NCBI GenBank assembly: GCA_014529385.2
Contig: CM043942.1
Span: forward strand, 18,489,991-18,553,990
Direction of reading: 5' to 3'
Source of the DNA: Adiantum capillus-veneris
Taxonomy: Eukaryota; Streptophyta; Polypodiopsida; Polypodiales; Pteridaceae
Length of the DNA: 64,000 nucleotides
Below the pieces are notes generated by a model. It worked only from the letters and a program-made list of their open reading frames with translations, was not told the DNA's origin and did no database searches. The position numbers were made by a program, and so were the translations under genes. Shown piece by piece: positions 9,902 through 18,988 of the stretch; position 1 is the stretch's first letter; every line of letters begins with the position of its first letter.

Positions 9902-11149
9902 GGGATCTCCCCGTCCTAGTCAATATACCTCCTCTGGTCTGCTGTAGTGGCCAGGTTCCTCTCCCAATGGTGCTCCTAATCCATAATTTCTAGCAGTTCT
10001 CGTGAGAGATGGTTCATCTCTCCGAACTCGTTCTCGGGGTGTTCTTCCAAGCTCAGTTGACCCTCGAGTCTTTGGCTTACTCTCTCCTTGATACTGTGCA
10101 TAGAGTGGTGGTTCTTGTAAATCCCTTAACCCTCGTGCGGTTTGATAACCCTCTCGGGTTTGGTCTTGTTCTAATGTAGCACTCTGTCGAAGCCATGCCT
10201 GCAGTGATGGCTGAGTAGTTGGTTGGTCCTGGTAGTTGGACGTCGGTGGTCAGGTAGAATGTGAGGTAACATCATACTCTTCTGAAAAGGGATTAGTCGA
10301 CTTGCTAGGGGTGTAGGTGGCTCTTGGTACCTCGTCGGGGCCATAGGTCGATGCTCCCGGAACTGTTGCCTTTTCAACCTCTTCTGGGAGAATACGTTTG
10401 TATTCTTGCCCGTATCTGTCAACAAAAACAATATCCTTCCCCATAGCAGTTTCATAAGAAAATAAGTAAAGAACCTTGTCTTTGCTTAATTCATTTGGGT
10501 AGGGTTCCTTGCATCAAAAGTAAGAGAATATTCCCTCGCTTTCATGCTTGTAAATCCCTACATTCTCATTATAGGTTGGGACCCTGGTCGTTTTCTTATC
10601 ATACATAAAAAGCGCTCCAGGTCGATCAATGTTAGGAGGCGGTTCTTGGGTTTCTGAAACCATTTTCCCTTTTGCCACGTTATCCCCATATCTGTTGTAA
10701 TCCTCAAGGTTACTCACTATCAGATAGTGGTTTCCCTTTTCGTCTCTGAATCTGTCTCCATCATCGTAGACTCGAATTATCTCTAGTCTCTGAGCCGGTC
10801 TTTCTTCAATACAAATACACTTGCGTCCCCGATAGTCAGAATAGACTAGGGCTCCCCTCGAGTTAGTTCCTTCCAAGAAGATTATAGTGAATTGGGTTTC
10901 GTTTAAAGGATGTAGGGAGGTGCTCCCTCCTGGCATTGGTCCTTTATCGTTGAAACCTACTGGTTGTTGACTCCCCATCATGAAGAAGGACTTTTTCAAG
11001 GAAGTGTCAGTATCACTATCCTCTTCAATGATTGGTGCCAATGGGTCTAGTCTTGTCTGAGTTACACTCTCTTCTGTGGACGTGGTGCTAATTTGACTTT
11101 TGACACTTTTAGCTCCCGACTTAACAAAGGCTCTTGACCTTAAATACAT
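9902..11149 (-). pseudogene. gag: Family A copy 1 gag N-terminus, interrupted by three stops
   Basis: The ATG at 11149 opens a protein beginning MYLRSRAFVKSG. The matching ATG in copy 2 (56897) opens the same sequence. The region is hydrophilic, with an acidic patch (IIEEDSDTD) and a conserved block around YSDYRGRKCICIEERP. I recognise no catalytic domain; it could be the Gag matrix-like N-terminus or the equivalent of the extra ORF found upstream of gag in Tat/Ogre elements. Stops interrupt the frame at 10514-10516, 10250-10252 and 9920-9922. At each, copy 2 has CGA where this copy has TGA. Without these stops the frame would run into the gag core. Confidence 0.75.
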
Positions 11150-11430
11150 AAGAATGAAAGTTTTGTAGCAAACTTATAGCTTACCTGGACTCCTTCTTCC
11201 TGTATAGCGTTGTGATGACCTCCTTTTGGGATCTACACAAGGATGGTTAGTCTGTTCACAAGTGTTTTCCCTGAATTACCAAAAAATCTTTCAAGTATAT
11301 ACAACAACCACTTAGTCAGTCTTCTGGTGGTCCAATTTCAATTATGAAATGACGGCTGGGATCTATATAGAGAGTATGTCCTAGCAGTATAGTCACAAAT
11401 TGCAAAAAGTGTATGATTCACTACTTCCTT

Positions 11431-11448
11431 AGTCTATCGCGATAGACT
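11431..11448. promoter_or_regulatory. 18 bp perfect palindrome, leader copy 1
   Basis: AGTCTATCGCGATAGACT reads identically on both strands. It is one of three in the leader. It could be a dimeric protein binding site or, in the genomic RNA, a self-complementary dimerisation loop; neither role is shown by sequence alone. Confidence 0.7.
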
Positions 11449-11730
11449 GACAGTTTGCTCTGGCACAAGTCAATTCAAAATTGTGACTTTACCCTTGAGT
11501 TCCAGTTACCCTCTATAGCCTATCCCCCAAGTTTTGTGAAGTTTGGACACTTGGGTTGGGTTTTGGTCCCATTTTAGTATTTCAGTCGGAGCTTGATTCT
11601 CTATCTGACCCTCAGCTTGACCTTCAGTGATCTAAATGCCTTGAATTTTGGTGTGTCTGCTATTTAGGCCCTGATAAAGCTCTCCGTAGGGAAAATTTGA
11701 AAGAAAAGTTCCCCAGCAGAAATTTCCTTG

Positions 11731-11746
11731 GTCTATCGCGATAGAC
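11731..11746. promoter_or_regulatory. 16 bp perfect palindrome, leader copy 1
   Basis: GTCTATCGCGATAGAC is a perfect palindrome sharing the 16 bp core of the site at 11431, 300 bp from it. The flanking pair is G/T, so the symmetry stops at 16 bp. Confidence 0.7.
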
Positions 11747-12028
11747 TGAGCACTTTCTCCATTTTCAGCTTTTTTCCAAAGTTTTCTCCACAGTTGGTTT
11801 AGCCTCCCCTTGTGTAGTGCATTGACCAATTTTGGCACTGTTTGGACATTTGGTCAAAGACTTCTTGCCCTTGTCTCTGAATTCAGACTCCAAACACCAG
11901 TTTTGAAGTTTTGGGGTCAAAATTGGTGTTCAAATTCACTCAATTTTTGTGAGTACCCTTGTATTGATGTGTTAAGCTTGTGGTGTAAGGGTTTTTTGCT
12001 TGTTGCTAGACAAACACCACCTTCACCA

Positions 12029-12044
12029 GTCTATCGCGATAGAC
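12029..12044. promoter_or_regulatory. 16 bp perfect palindrome, leader copy 1
   Basis: GTCTATCGCGATAGAC is the third perfect copy, 298 bp from the previous one. A weaker relative (CTGTCGCGATAGAC) lies in the LTR at 12970-12983. Confidence 0.7.
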
Positions 12045-12616
12045 CAGGCACTGAGCAATGGGGACTTAATTTTTTGTCTGTTTTTGCATAGTCTTGTTCC
12101 CTGTGTCCATATAAGTCTATCCCCCAAGTTTTATGAAGTTTGGACTTATTTTGACCTCAAACTCAAGCACTTCACAAATTTCACTTTTCTCTGACCATTC
12201 ACAACTCCATTGCACTTGAAGTGATGCAAATTTGATGACACTGCATCTTAAACTTGTGCACATCAGTCATACCTCATGACACAGTCAGTTTACCCTTGGC
12301 TAATGGTTATATCTCATCTTGGCCTCTTTAGGTTCACTTAGTGTTTCTTTTTTGAGGTTTTATAGCATTTTTCTACTCTTTTTCTTCACAAGTATAACAA
12401 GCACTCAAAACCAAAAACCATAACTCCACATTATCCTATTTAACTAAATCTAACTAGTCGCAGACCTTCGGCAAGACACAGGCTTCCTAGCTATCCACTA
12501 GACCTCAGGATACTCTATCCTGGATCTTGTTCTAAAAGTTTAAGCTCTCTCTAGTCAAAACTAAAGTAAGCTAACCATCACACGAGTGACGTAGATCTCC
12601 CTACTTAAGGTCTTGT

Positions 12617-12635
12617 GTCCCCGGAAGCGGCGCCA
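12617..12635 (-). promoter_or_regulatory. Primer-binding site, tRNA-Asp type
   Basis: On the minus strand this reads TGGCGCCGCTTCCGGGGAC, one base after the LTR end. It closely matches the complement of the 3' end of plant tRNA-Asp(GUC), as used by many plant gypsy elements. Copy 2 has TGGCGCCGCTGCCGGGGAC at the same place. Confidence 0.85.
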
Positions 12636-13255
12636 ATGTTTTAGGGCAAAACTACTCCCCTGTTCATACTCACGAGCATGACATAGACAACATGCTTTTC
12701 ATCCGATGACACGACTAACCCGTAGGTGCATGTAGGCAATCTCGTTAGCTTGTCAGGCTGAGACCAATCTACACATACGCACTTTTATGATGCATCAATC
12801 ATTAACCCTGGTAGAATGCAACCCACTCTATCCCTAAACGCTCACAACACCGTTTACACGTCCAATGAACTCGGAATCGCATCAAACTTACTAGGCATCA
12901 TCCTCTCACTAGGACATACTTACCTATAAGTCTAATCTCACCAGATTTGAACCCTAGCTATCTCGAATACTGTCGCGATAGACCAACAGGTCATAATCCA
13001 AAAGTGGGTGAAACTTAAGTTTATCAGTATCTATGTGTAGCTAATCTCTTTCTCATTCCATGAAGCACTTGATTATTGAAAACAGACACCGTTTGTGCTA
13101 CTTACAAGCAAAACAAGCTCGAGGATGAATCGATCGTGATCAGCTCGAAACGGCGAATGCGTGGCGTGGGCGCGGAGCTCTCGGAGAGACTACCGCGATG
13201 GTGTGGTCGCGTCGTGAATCCGGTGAGGGAGAAGCGCTTAGCGAAGAGGATAAAA

Positions 13256-13257
<2 letters not shown>

Positions 13258-13311
<54 letters not shown>
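13258..13311. repeat. (CT)n microsatellite in family A LTR
   Basis: About 54 bp of uninterrupted CT, just downstream of the LTR TATA box. The other family A LTR has about 92 bp of the same repeat at the same place. Confidence 0.95.
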
Positions 13312-13313
<2 letters not shown>

Positions 13314-13367
13314 GACTCGTACGACAAAGGATCAATATTCAAAAAAATGTCTTCTAAAAAATGGTTC

Positions 13368-13397
13368 TAAGGTGACTTTTATACTTTAGTCACCTTA
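13368..13397 (-). promoter_or_regulatory. LTR TATA box inside an inverted repeat
   Basis: TAAGGTGACT and AGTCACCTTA are perfect 10 bp inverted arms around a 10 bp centre that reads AAAGTATAAA on the minus strand and supplies the TATA box. It is identical in design to 54434-54463 in copy 2. Confidence 0.75.
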
Positions 13398-13594
13398 GCT
13401 CAAAAATGTACATGGGGTTCTCTTGCTCATGATTACAAAGTGGGAATAAATCTGAGTCCTGACTAACTGACTAATATTTACATAATCCAGACGAATGGAT
13501 CAAAATGATAAGACGTCTTTAACATAAAAAATGGAATTTGATATGCTTTACAAGATGGGCTCATTACAACAATTGGACCAATGGGGCTCCAACA

Positions 13595-13776
13595 CTTGCT
13601 CTAGTTGTCTAAATTGCCATCTAAACTCTACCTTGAGAGTGCATGGGTGGATGATGCTATCACTTTGTAATAGTGTGCTAATCTAAATTTTTTGATTTGC
13701 CACTAATCTACTTTGCATCGTATCTCTCTCTACTCTCCTTGCTACTAGATCCTTATTGTATCCTTCATTTCTTACA
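13595..13776 (+). repeat. Probable remnant of copia 5' LTR
   Basis: This short stretch lies between the family A LTR and a copia primer site. It ends CTTACA directly before the primer site, as an LTR should. Its start is unclear and may have been cut by the family A insertion. Confidence 0.4.
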
Positions 13777-13788
13777 TGGTATCAGAGC
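13777..13788 (+). promoter_or_regulatory. Copia primer-binding site (tRNA-iMet)
   Basis: TGGTATCAGAGC matches the complement of the 3' end of plant initiator tRNA-Met, the usual copia primer. A gag ATG follows at 13849. Confidence 0.85.
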
Positions 13789-13848
13789 ACTAGGTGCTTG
13801 TAGCTTAAAAAGTACAAGAAGTACTTGTATTACTTTGCAAAATCAATT

Positions 13849-14920
13849 ATGTCGGCATCTTCAAGTGCTGTTGCCAGTGCTACTCCCCTTCGCATTCATC
13901 CACCAGCATTCACCAAAGAAAAGCTTGACGGCACCAATTACAAATTGTGGAAATTCAAAATTTCCGCAATTTTGGATTCATATGAATTGTTGGATACGGT
14001 ATTGGGGACAAATGGTGTAGACCCAGAGCCCATTGCAACAAATGATCTAGAAAATCTAAGCATTGTAATTCCCCCGGATGCTGCTCTTCTATGTGCTTGG
14101 AAAACAAGGAATGCGGATGCATTATGCACCATTGTTATGTGTGTAAGTGATTCTGTCCTCACTTTGGTTCAGTATACCACTAAAGGACATAAAGCTTGGA
14201 ACATATTAGCTGGCCAATATGAGGCGCACAATCACACCGGAATTCAAAATCTCTAGAAAATCAGCTTGCTGCTGAGAAACTTGATGATGGAGAGAAAGTG
14301 GAGGCCTTTATCAAGCGGATTAAGGACCTCCAAGATCAATTAGCTGCCATTGGTGTGGCTATTTCTCCAAAAGATTTAGCTCGGTGCTGCATTTCCATAC
14401 TACTAGAAGGATATGATGGTCACGTTACGGCACTCAACACTCAGGTTCGTCCAACCCCTCTTATGTTTGAAGAACTGAGTGCAATGTTGCTTGAAGAGGA
14501 GCTCCGACTCAGGACCAGGGATGGTGGAGGTGATACTGCCTTCACAGCCAATACAAACTTGGCAAGGGGACTACGTCAAATGCTTCTAAGAAGAAGCCCA
14601 AGAAGAGGAAATTTTCAGGTAGCTATTTTTACTGTGATAAGAAGGGTTATGCTGTTAAAGACTACAAAAAGAAGAAAGCAGATGAGAAGAACGGAACCAT
14701 GAAAGCTTCTTGGAAGGAAAGAGAATCTGCCAACAATGCTGAAACAGACCTTGAACTATGGGCCGTCATAGAAGAGGTATGCTCATCAGCACAAACTCCG
14801 CTTGTTGATGGTTCTTGGATTCTAGATAGTGGTGCATCCCGACATATGACTAGTAAGAAAGACTGGTATAATTCTTGGAAGCCTCTACATGAACCCATAA
14901 GTGTAATTGTTTCTCCATGA
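13849..14920 (+). pseudogene. gag: Copia gag and protease start, truncated
   Basis: The ATG at 13849 fits better than the in-frame one at 13825 because it opens a normal copia gag (MSASSSAV...LDGTNYKLWKFKISAIL). The gag core runs to about 14255, where a stop and frame change occur. It resumes with EAFIKRIKDLQDQLAAIG, typical of the UBN2-type gag domain. The zinc knuckle near 14620-14670 is decayed: its first Cys, His and last Cys positions read as other residues, including Tyr in place of His. A protease start, WILDSGASRHMTS, follows near 14815. Coding similarity stops at about 14920, so integrase, RT and RNase H are missing. Confidence 0.8.
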
Positions 14921-17190
14921 TGTGGGTAGATTGAGGTCCACCATTTTGAGCATATTGCCTTAACCATGGCTCCAAATAAAAATATAGAAATAGGTCCATA
15001 AAATTCAGCTCATGGGCTATGGCCTCCATTCTATACTTTTTTTCCATTTTGGATGGGAACTATGTGCAAAAAAATAATCAAAATAGGGTATCGTTTTGGC
15101 AGTAAAAATCTACTTGTGGTCCCCTTAGCCTAAACTTCCATTTGATTCCAATGGACACCTCACATAAGAGAGGAATTTCAAACTCCGAGCAAACTGTCCG
15201 AGCAATCATAAAAACGAACGAAACCCCACAAGATACATTTAGCTTAAATCATAATAGAAACATTTAGAATCAAATTACATATTACAATCTATCTACTATC
15301 ATTGTCTCTAAACACCTCAAGCATTCCTCACAGAAACTTTAATCAGCCACCCTTATATTAACTCCTTGATTATCCAAGGTTATGCTCCCTCCTCCAAATC
15401 ATAGCTCATGGTCATCAATAGTCAAGACATGCTAGATGCTTGGACAAGTAAAAAAGTGTGTGTGTGTGTGTGTGTATGTGTTTAAGTGTGTGCGTGTGCG
15501 TGTGCACATAATGTTGTGGAGGGGAGAGGAGGGTTTCTCAATACATAATATTATGGCAAGTGCTTGTAGGAGAGAGGCTTATTTTACAAAAAATGTTGTC
15601 AAGAGATGCTTAGTTTAGGGAATTTATAGAAGAAGTAGATTTGGTACATCTTATTGGTAGGTTGGAGTGAATATGATCAGTGTGTATTTGCAATCTTTGG
15701 CTCTAGATTGTATCTTATTGAAATTGGAGATAAATTTTTTTGGTGAGTGGCTCCATTTTGTCTAGCTCCGAAAAAAGATATTTTAATGTATAATCATGAC
15801 AATTGAGAAACCAAGGAAAAGGAAAATATCCTTCTCATCACATACTTGAAAAGAATAGTGCGAAAGCATTAAAGAAATCCTTAAATTTCAAGTCTTTTAT
15901 AAATTTCATTAAAAGGAGCTTTGTATTTTAGAACAGACTTTTTTGTTGAACACTTGGTTGTAGTCAAACTCCTTTTGAGCAGATGCAATAGTTGCCAAAA
16001 GGAATATACACTTCTACAAAGAATCTCACGAGTCTATTTGCACATAGGTAACACAATTGTCTTCAAAATGGAATGTAATAATGAAATGATGCAAAGTTTT
16101 ACGATGTTGCTTCCATTTCTTAGCTCTCTTGATCTTGTTATTATAGCATTCAAACTTTTCATCTCTCTTCGTCCGGCCCCCCCTCCCCCCTCTCTCTCAA
16201 TTATGCTTTGATTAATTTAAAAATATCCTACCCTAATGTAAGGTGATTGTCGCATCATTCCGTCTGCTTATGCACATAGTCGCCAACAACCCAACTTGAA
16301 GAAATGGAAGAGCGCCACATTTGTTTTTAATTGCCACATGAAGGATTTGATATGTGGCAAAAGAGGCTCTCCTTCAGTAGCGACGCAAGAGCACATGCGT
16401 GCGATCAACAATTTCAATGAGTTGAATGCAATAGCATCCACGGTGTTTTGATAAACAGAATCATCGTCATCAACATCTCTACCTTCGCGACCATGGGATA
16501 ATTTGTCCTTCCTAGAGGGCTTAAACATCTTTCCCTCTCTTCTTGTGAGAATCTTACAAGATTGATACCCCGGATGTGCGTAACAACTTAGCTCTGATTC
16601 TGCGGCTTCCTTTTAACCTGTCCGTTCTACTTTAAGTGGTGATCTATTTTACAAAATCTGAACAAAGTGAAATCCTAGTGCTCACCTACATGAGCACCCA
16701 ACGGGCCACAGGGTACCCCCCCTCCGAGGGCTCACTAGGTTATTGGATACTACCACCAACAACTTTGACACAACGGTGTTTGTAAGAAAGGCAAATATGA
16801 GATCCATCTTCATTGGATTTGGTTGTGCAAGGAAAGGCTAAAAGCTTGTTGGAGACACACTTGAGGCAAGAAGGTCAACTAGCGTCATTTTGAGTAGCGA
16901 CGATCAGATATAAACAGAACCCTTAAAAAAACTCTCTGAACGACTACACATCGACACAAACTCTTTGTGAGAATTTTCAAAGGACTATGCACTCTTTCAG
17001 AGTTTTTATGGCGAGTTACAAAAAAAGAGGCCCTTGTCATGAGGACTTCTTGCCAAGAGCAGGGGAGGTGATGAAGATCATAAAATACTCCCGACATGAG
17101 CGATAATCACCACTTGCATGCAACACCTTTGCAATCACCTCGGCCCCATCTAATTTCGACGAGAACAAAGATGAAGAGTTTGTGCACCCG
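14921..17190. other. No gene recognised
   Basis: AT-rich sequence with only short, unconvincing open frames. It includes a small (TG)n run at 15456-15474 and C-rich patches near 16177-16195 and 16717-16727. I see no domain, terminal repeat or RNA gene. Confidence 0.6.
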
Positions 17191-17332
<142 letters not shown>

Positions 17333-17551
17333 TCGTCTTCCGCAGTTGCGCGCTCACAACTGATCACGCATCAAGAATGACCCTGATTCGCCGATGCCCT
17401 TGTTCAACAATCCCTTCATCTCCAGCTCCTTCTAGAGTTCCACAAAAGCAAGCAGTGAGCAAGTCTATCCAGTTACGTCGCTCCCTTTCTCCTCTCAGAC
17501 CCAGCGCATCAAAGGCCGAGTTCAGTGTTGTGTCTCTTGCTCACTCACACC

Positions 17552-17873
17552 TGTAAAGAATGAGGATGCAAGAGAGCTACACAAGACAAGCACAAAGCAC
17601 ACAGAGATGGAAAGCTTCTTCTTCTTCTTCACAGAAAAGAGAGTACAAAATGACTAAGTGCTAAAGCTGAAAAGTAGCACATATGTACATGCGGTCACTA
17701 AGTGTGAACACGCTAGAAGCGTACTAGGCTGGCATTATAAGTGTAGTCCAGCTGTAGAATCACTGGCAGAGATCCTCCGTGTCGGTCACCTAACGCGCCA
17801 GTGAGTAAATGCCGTAAGCGGCCAAGACCCGTAGTGGATGCCAGCTCAAGGTGTAGAGCTCGACATCTCAACA
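17552..17873 (-). repeat. Copia 3' LTR (322 bp)
   Basis: It matches 22462-22783 over its full length. On the minus strand it starts TGTTGAGATGTCGAGC and ends CTTTACA. A polypurine tract lies directly before it (17874-17888). Confidence 0.95.
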
Positions 17874-18973
17874 CTCCCCCTCGAGCTCTGCATGTCGCAG
17901 AGTCCAAGCATAGTCCGGAAACGTCGAAGCTTCTCAGCTCCGAGGGCCTTGGTAAAGATATCCGCTATTTTCTCCTCTGTGTTGACGTAGACCAAGTCGA
18001 TGTCGCCCGCCAACACTCGCTCTCGAACGTAGTGGTAATGGACCTCTATGTGTTTGGTCCTAGCATGGAACACTGGGTTCCTAGCTAACTGCATGCTGCT
18101 GAGGTTGTCACAATGGATGAAAATCTGTTGCTCCACCTGCACTCCCAAGTCCTCAAGTAATGTGCGTAGCCAAGCTACCTCGCACGCCGCAACTGCTGCA
18201 CCTCTGTACTCGGCCTCTGTGCTCAATAAAGCAACCGTAGGCTGCTTTTTGCTACTCCAAGTAACAGCAGCACTCCCAAAAGAGAACATGAAGCCACTCG
18301 TAGATCTCCTATCAACAATGCTACCTGCCCAATCTGCATCTGTATACCCATACAATGCTAATGGTGCATCTGCTGCATAGAACAATGCGTAGTCAAGAGT
18401 ACCTTGCACATACCTAAGTGTGTGTTGTACTCCATCCAAATGTGGCTTCCTCGGAAGCTGCATGAACTGACTCTCCAAGCCTACTGTGTAGCTCAAGTCT
18501 GGCCTCGTGATAGTCAAGTAGATTAGACTACCCAAAATCTTCCTGTACATGTTGACATCCTCAACAACATCACCCTTCTCTGCACTCAGCTTTGCATTCA
18601 CATCCAAGGGAATAGAAATTGGCTTACAATCAGCCATACCATAATTTGACAACATGTCCAAAGCATACTGTCTCTGTGATAGCCATACACCCTCTGGAGT
18701 CCTGATCACCTCAATGCCAAGAAAGTAGCGCAACTCGCCTAAATCTTTCATTTCAAACTTCTGTTTGAGAAGACCCTTCACATGGTCAATCTCCATAGCA
18801 TTGTCACCAACAATAATAAGGTCATCTACATATATGGTAATGACCACAATCCCCACATCACTCTCACGTACATAGAGTGAATGATCAGCATGAGCTCTCC
18901 TAAAACCAATACTGACAAGATACTTGGCAATCCTGTCATACCATGCTCTAGAGCCCTGCTTCAAACCATACAA
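17846..18973 (-). CDS. pol: Copia RT C-terminal part and RNase H
   Basis: A 375-residue segment in the same frame as 18989-21487, separated by one TGA where related elements usually have Cys before the LKALYGLKQ block. RT has YVDD at 48-51 and KFEMKDLGELRYFLGIEV. RNase H shows YTDADWAGS, STEAEYRGA and HCDNLSSMQLARNPVFHARTKHIE. The C-terminus (KIADIFTKALGAEKLRRFRTMLGL) is typical of copia. The stop lies at 17846, inside the 3' LTR, so the coding sequence crosses the polypurine tract and the first 28 bp of the LTR. Confidence 0.93.
   Translation of the reverse strand: MYGLKQGSRAWYDRIAKYLVSIGFRRAHADHSLYVRESDVGIVVITIYVDDLIIVGDNAMEIDHVKGLLKQKFEMKDLGELRYFLGIEVIRTPEGVWLSQRQYALDMLSNYGMADCKPISIPLDVNAKLSAEKGDVVEDVNMYRKILGSLIYLTITRPDLSYTVGLESQFMQLPRKPHLDGVQHTLRYVQGTLDYALFYAADAPLALYGYTDADWAGSIVDRRSTSGFMFSFGSAAVTWSSKKQPTVALLSTEAEYRGAAVAACEVAWLRTLLEDLGVQVEQQIFIHCDNLSSMQLARNPVFHARTKHIEVHYHYVRERVLAGDIDLVYVNTEEKIADIFTKALGAEKLRRFRTMLGLCDMQSSRGSVEMSSSTP
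17874..17888 (-). promoter_or_regulatory. Polypurine tract of copia element
   Basis: AGAGCTCGAGGGGGAG-like purine run on the minus strand, directly before the 3' LTR. It is also coding (see the RNase H entry). Confidence 0.8.
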
Positions 18974-18988
18974 AGCTTTGAGAAGTCT

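Larger units (their letters stand above)
11150..12616 (-). promoter_or_regulatory. Family A copy 1 long leader with palindrome array
   Basis: About 1.47 kb lies between the primer site and the gag ATG, with no coding potential I recognise. It carries three copies of a long palindrome at 11431, 11731 and 12029, spaced 300 and 298 bp. The first and third are each followed about 70-75 bp later (on the plus strand) by nearly the same phrase, CTATCCCCCAAGTTTT then TGAAGTTTGGAC, so the leader looks like old tandem units of about 300 bp. A splice-donor-like CAG/GTAAGC lies shortly before the gag ATG and is also present in copy 2. Confidence 0.7.
1..13594 (-). mobile_element. Ty3/gypsy LTR retrotransposon, family A copy 1 (3' end not in window)
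   Basis: Read on the minus strand, the order is 5' LTR (12637-13594), primer site, about 1.47 kb leader, gag, protease, reverse transcriptase (RT), RNase H, integrase, then an extra aspartic-protease-like domain. The domain order RT-RNaseH-integrase defines Ty3/gypsy. No chromodomain is seen; a GPY/F-type segment follows the integrase. All long open segments share one frame. Copy 1 carries several stops, at least two small frame changes and a 64 bp deletion relative to the second copy at 54238-60310. No 3' LTR matching the 5' LTR is recognisable at the left edge, so it probably lies outside the window or has diverged. Confidence 0.9.
12637..13594 (-). repeat. Family A copy 1 5' LTR (958 bp)
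   Basis: The boundaries come from comparison with the LTR at 54238-55239. The minus strand starts TGTTGGAGCCCC and ends CCTAAAACA, immediately before the primer site. Inside are a TATA box within a 10 bp inverted repeat (13368-13397) and a (CT/GA)n run (13258-13311) downstream of it. No matching TSD partner is visible because the other end is outside the window. Confidence 0.88.
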
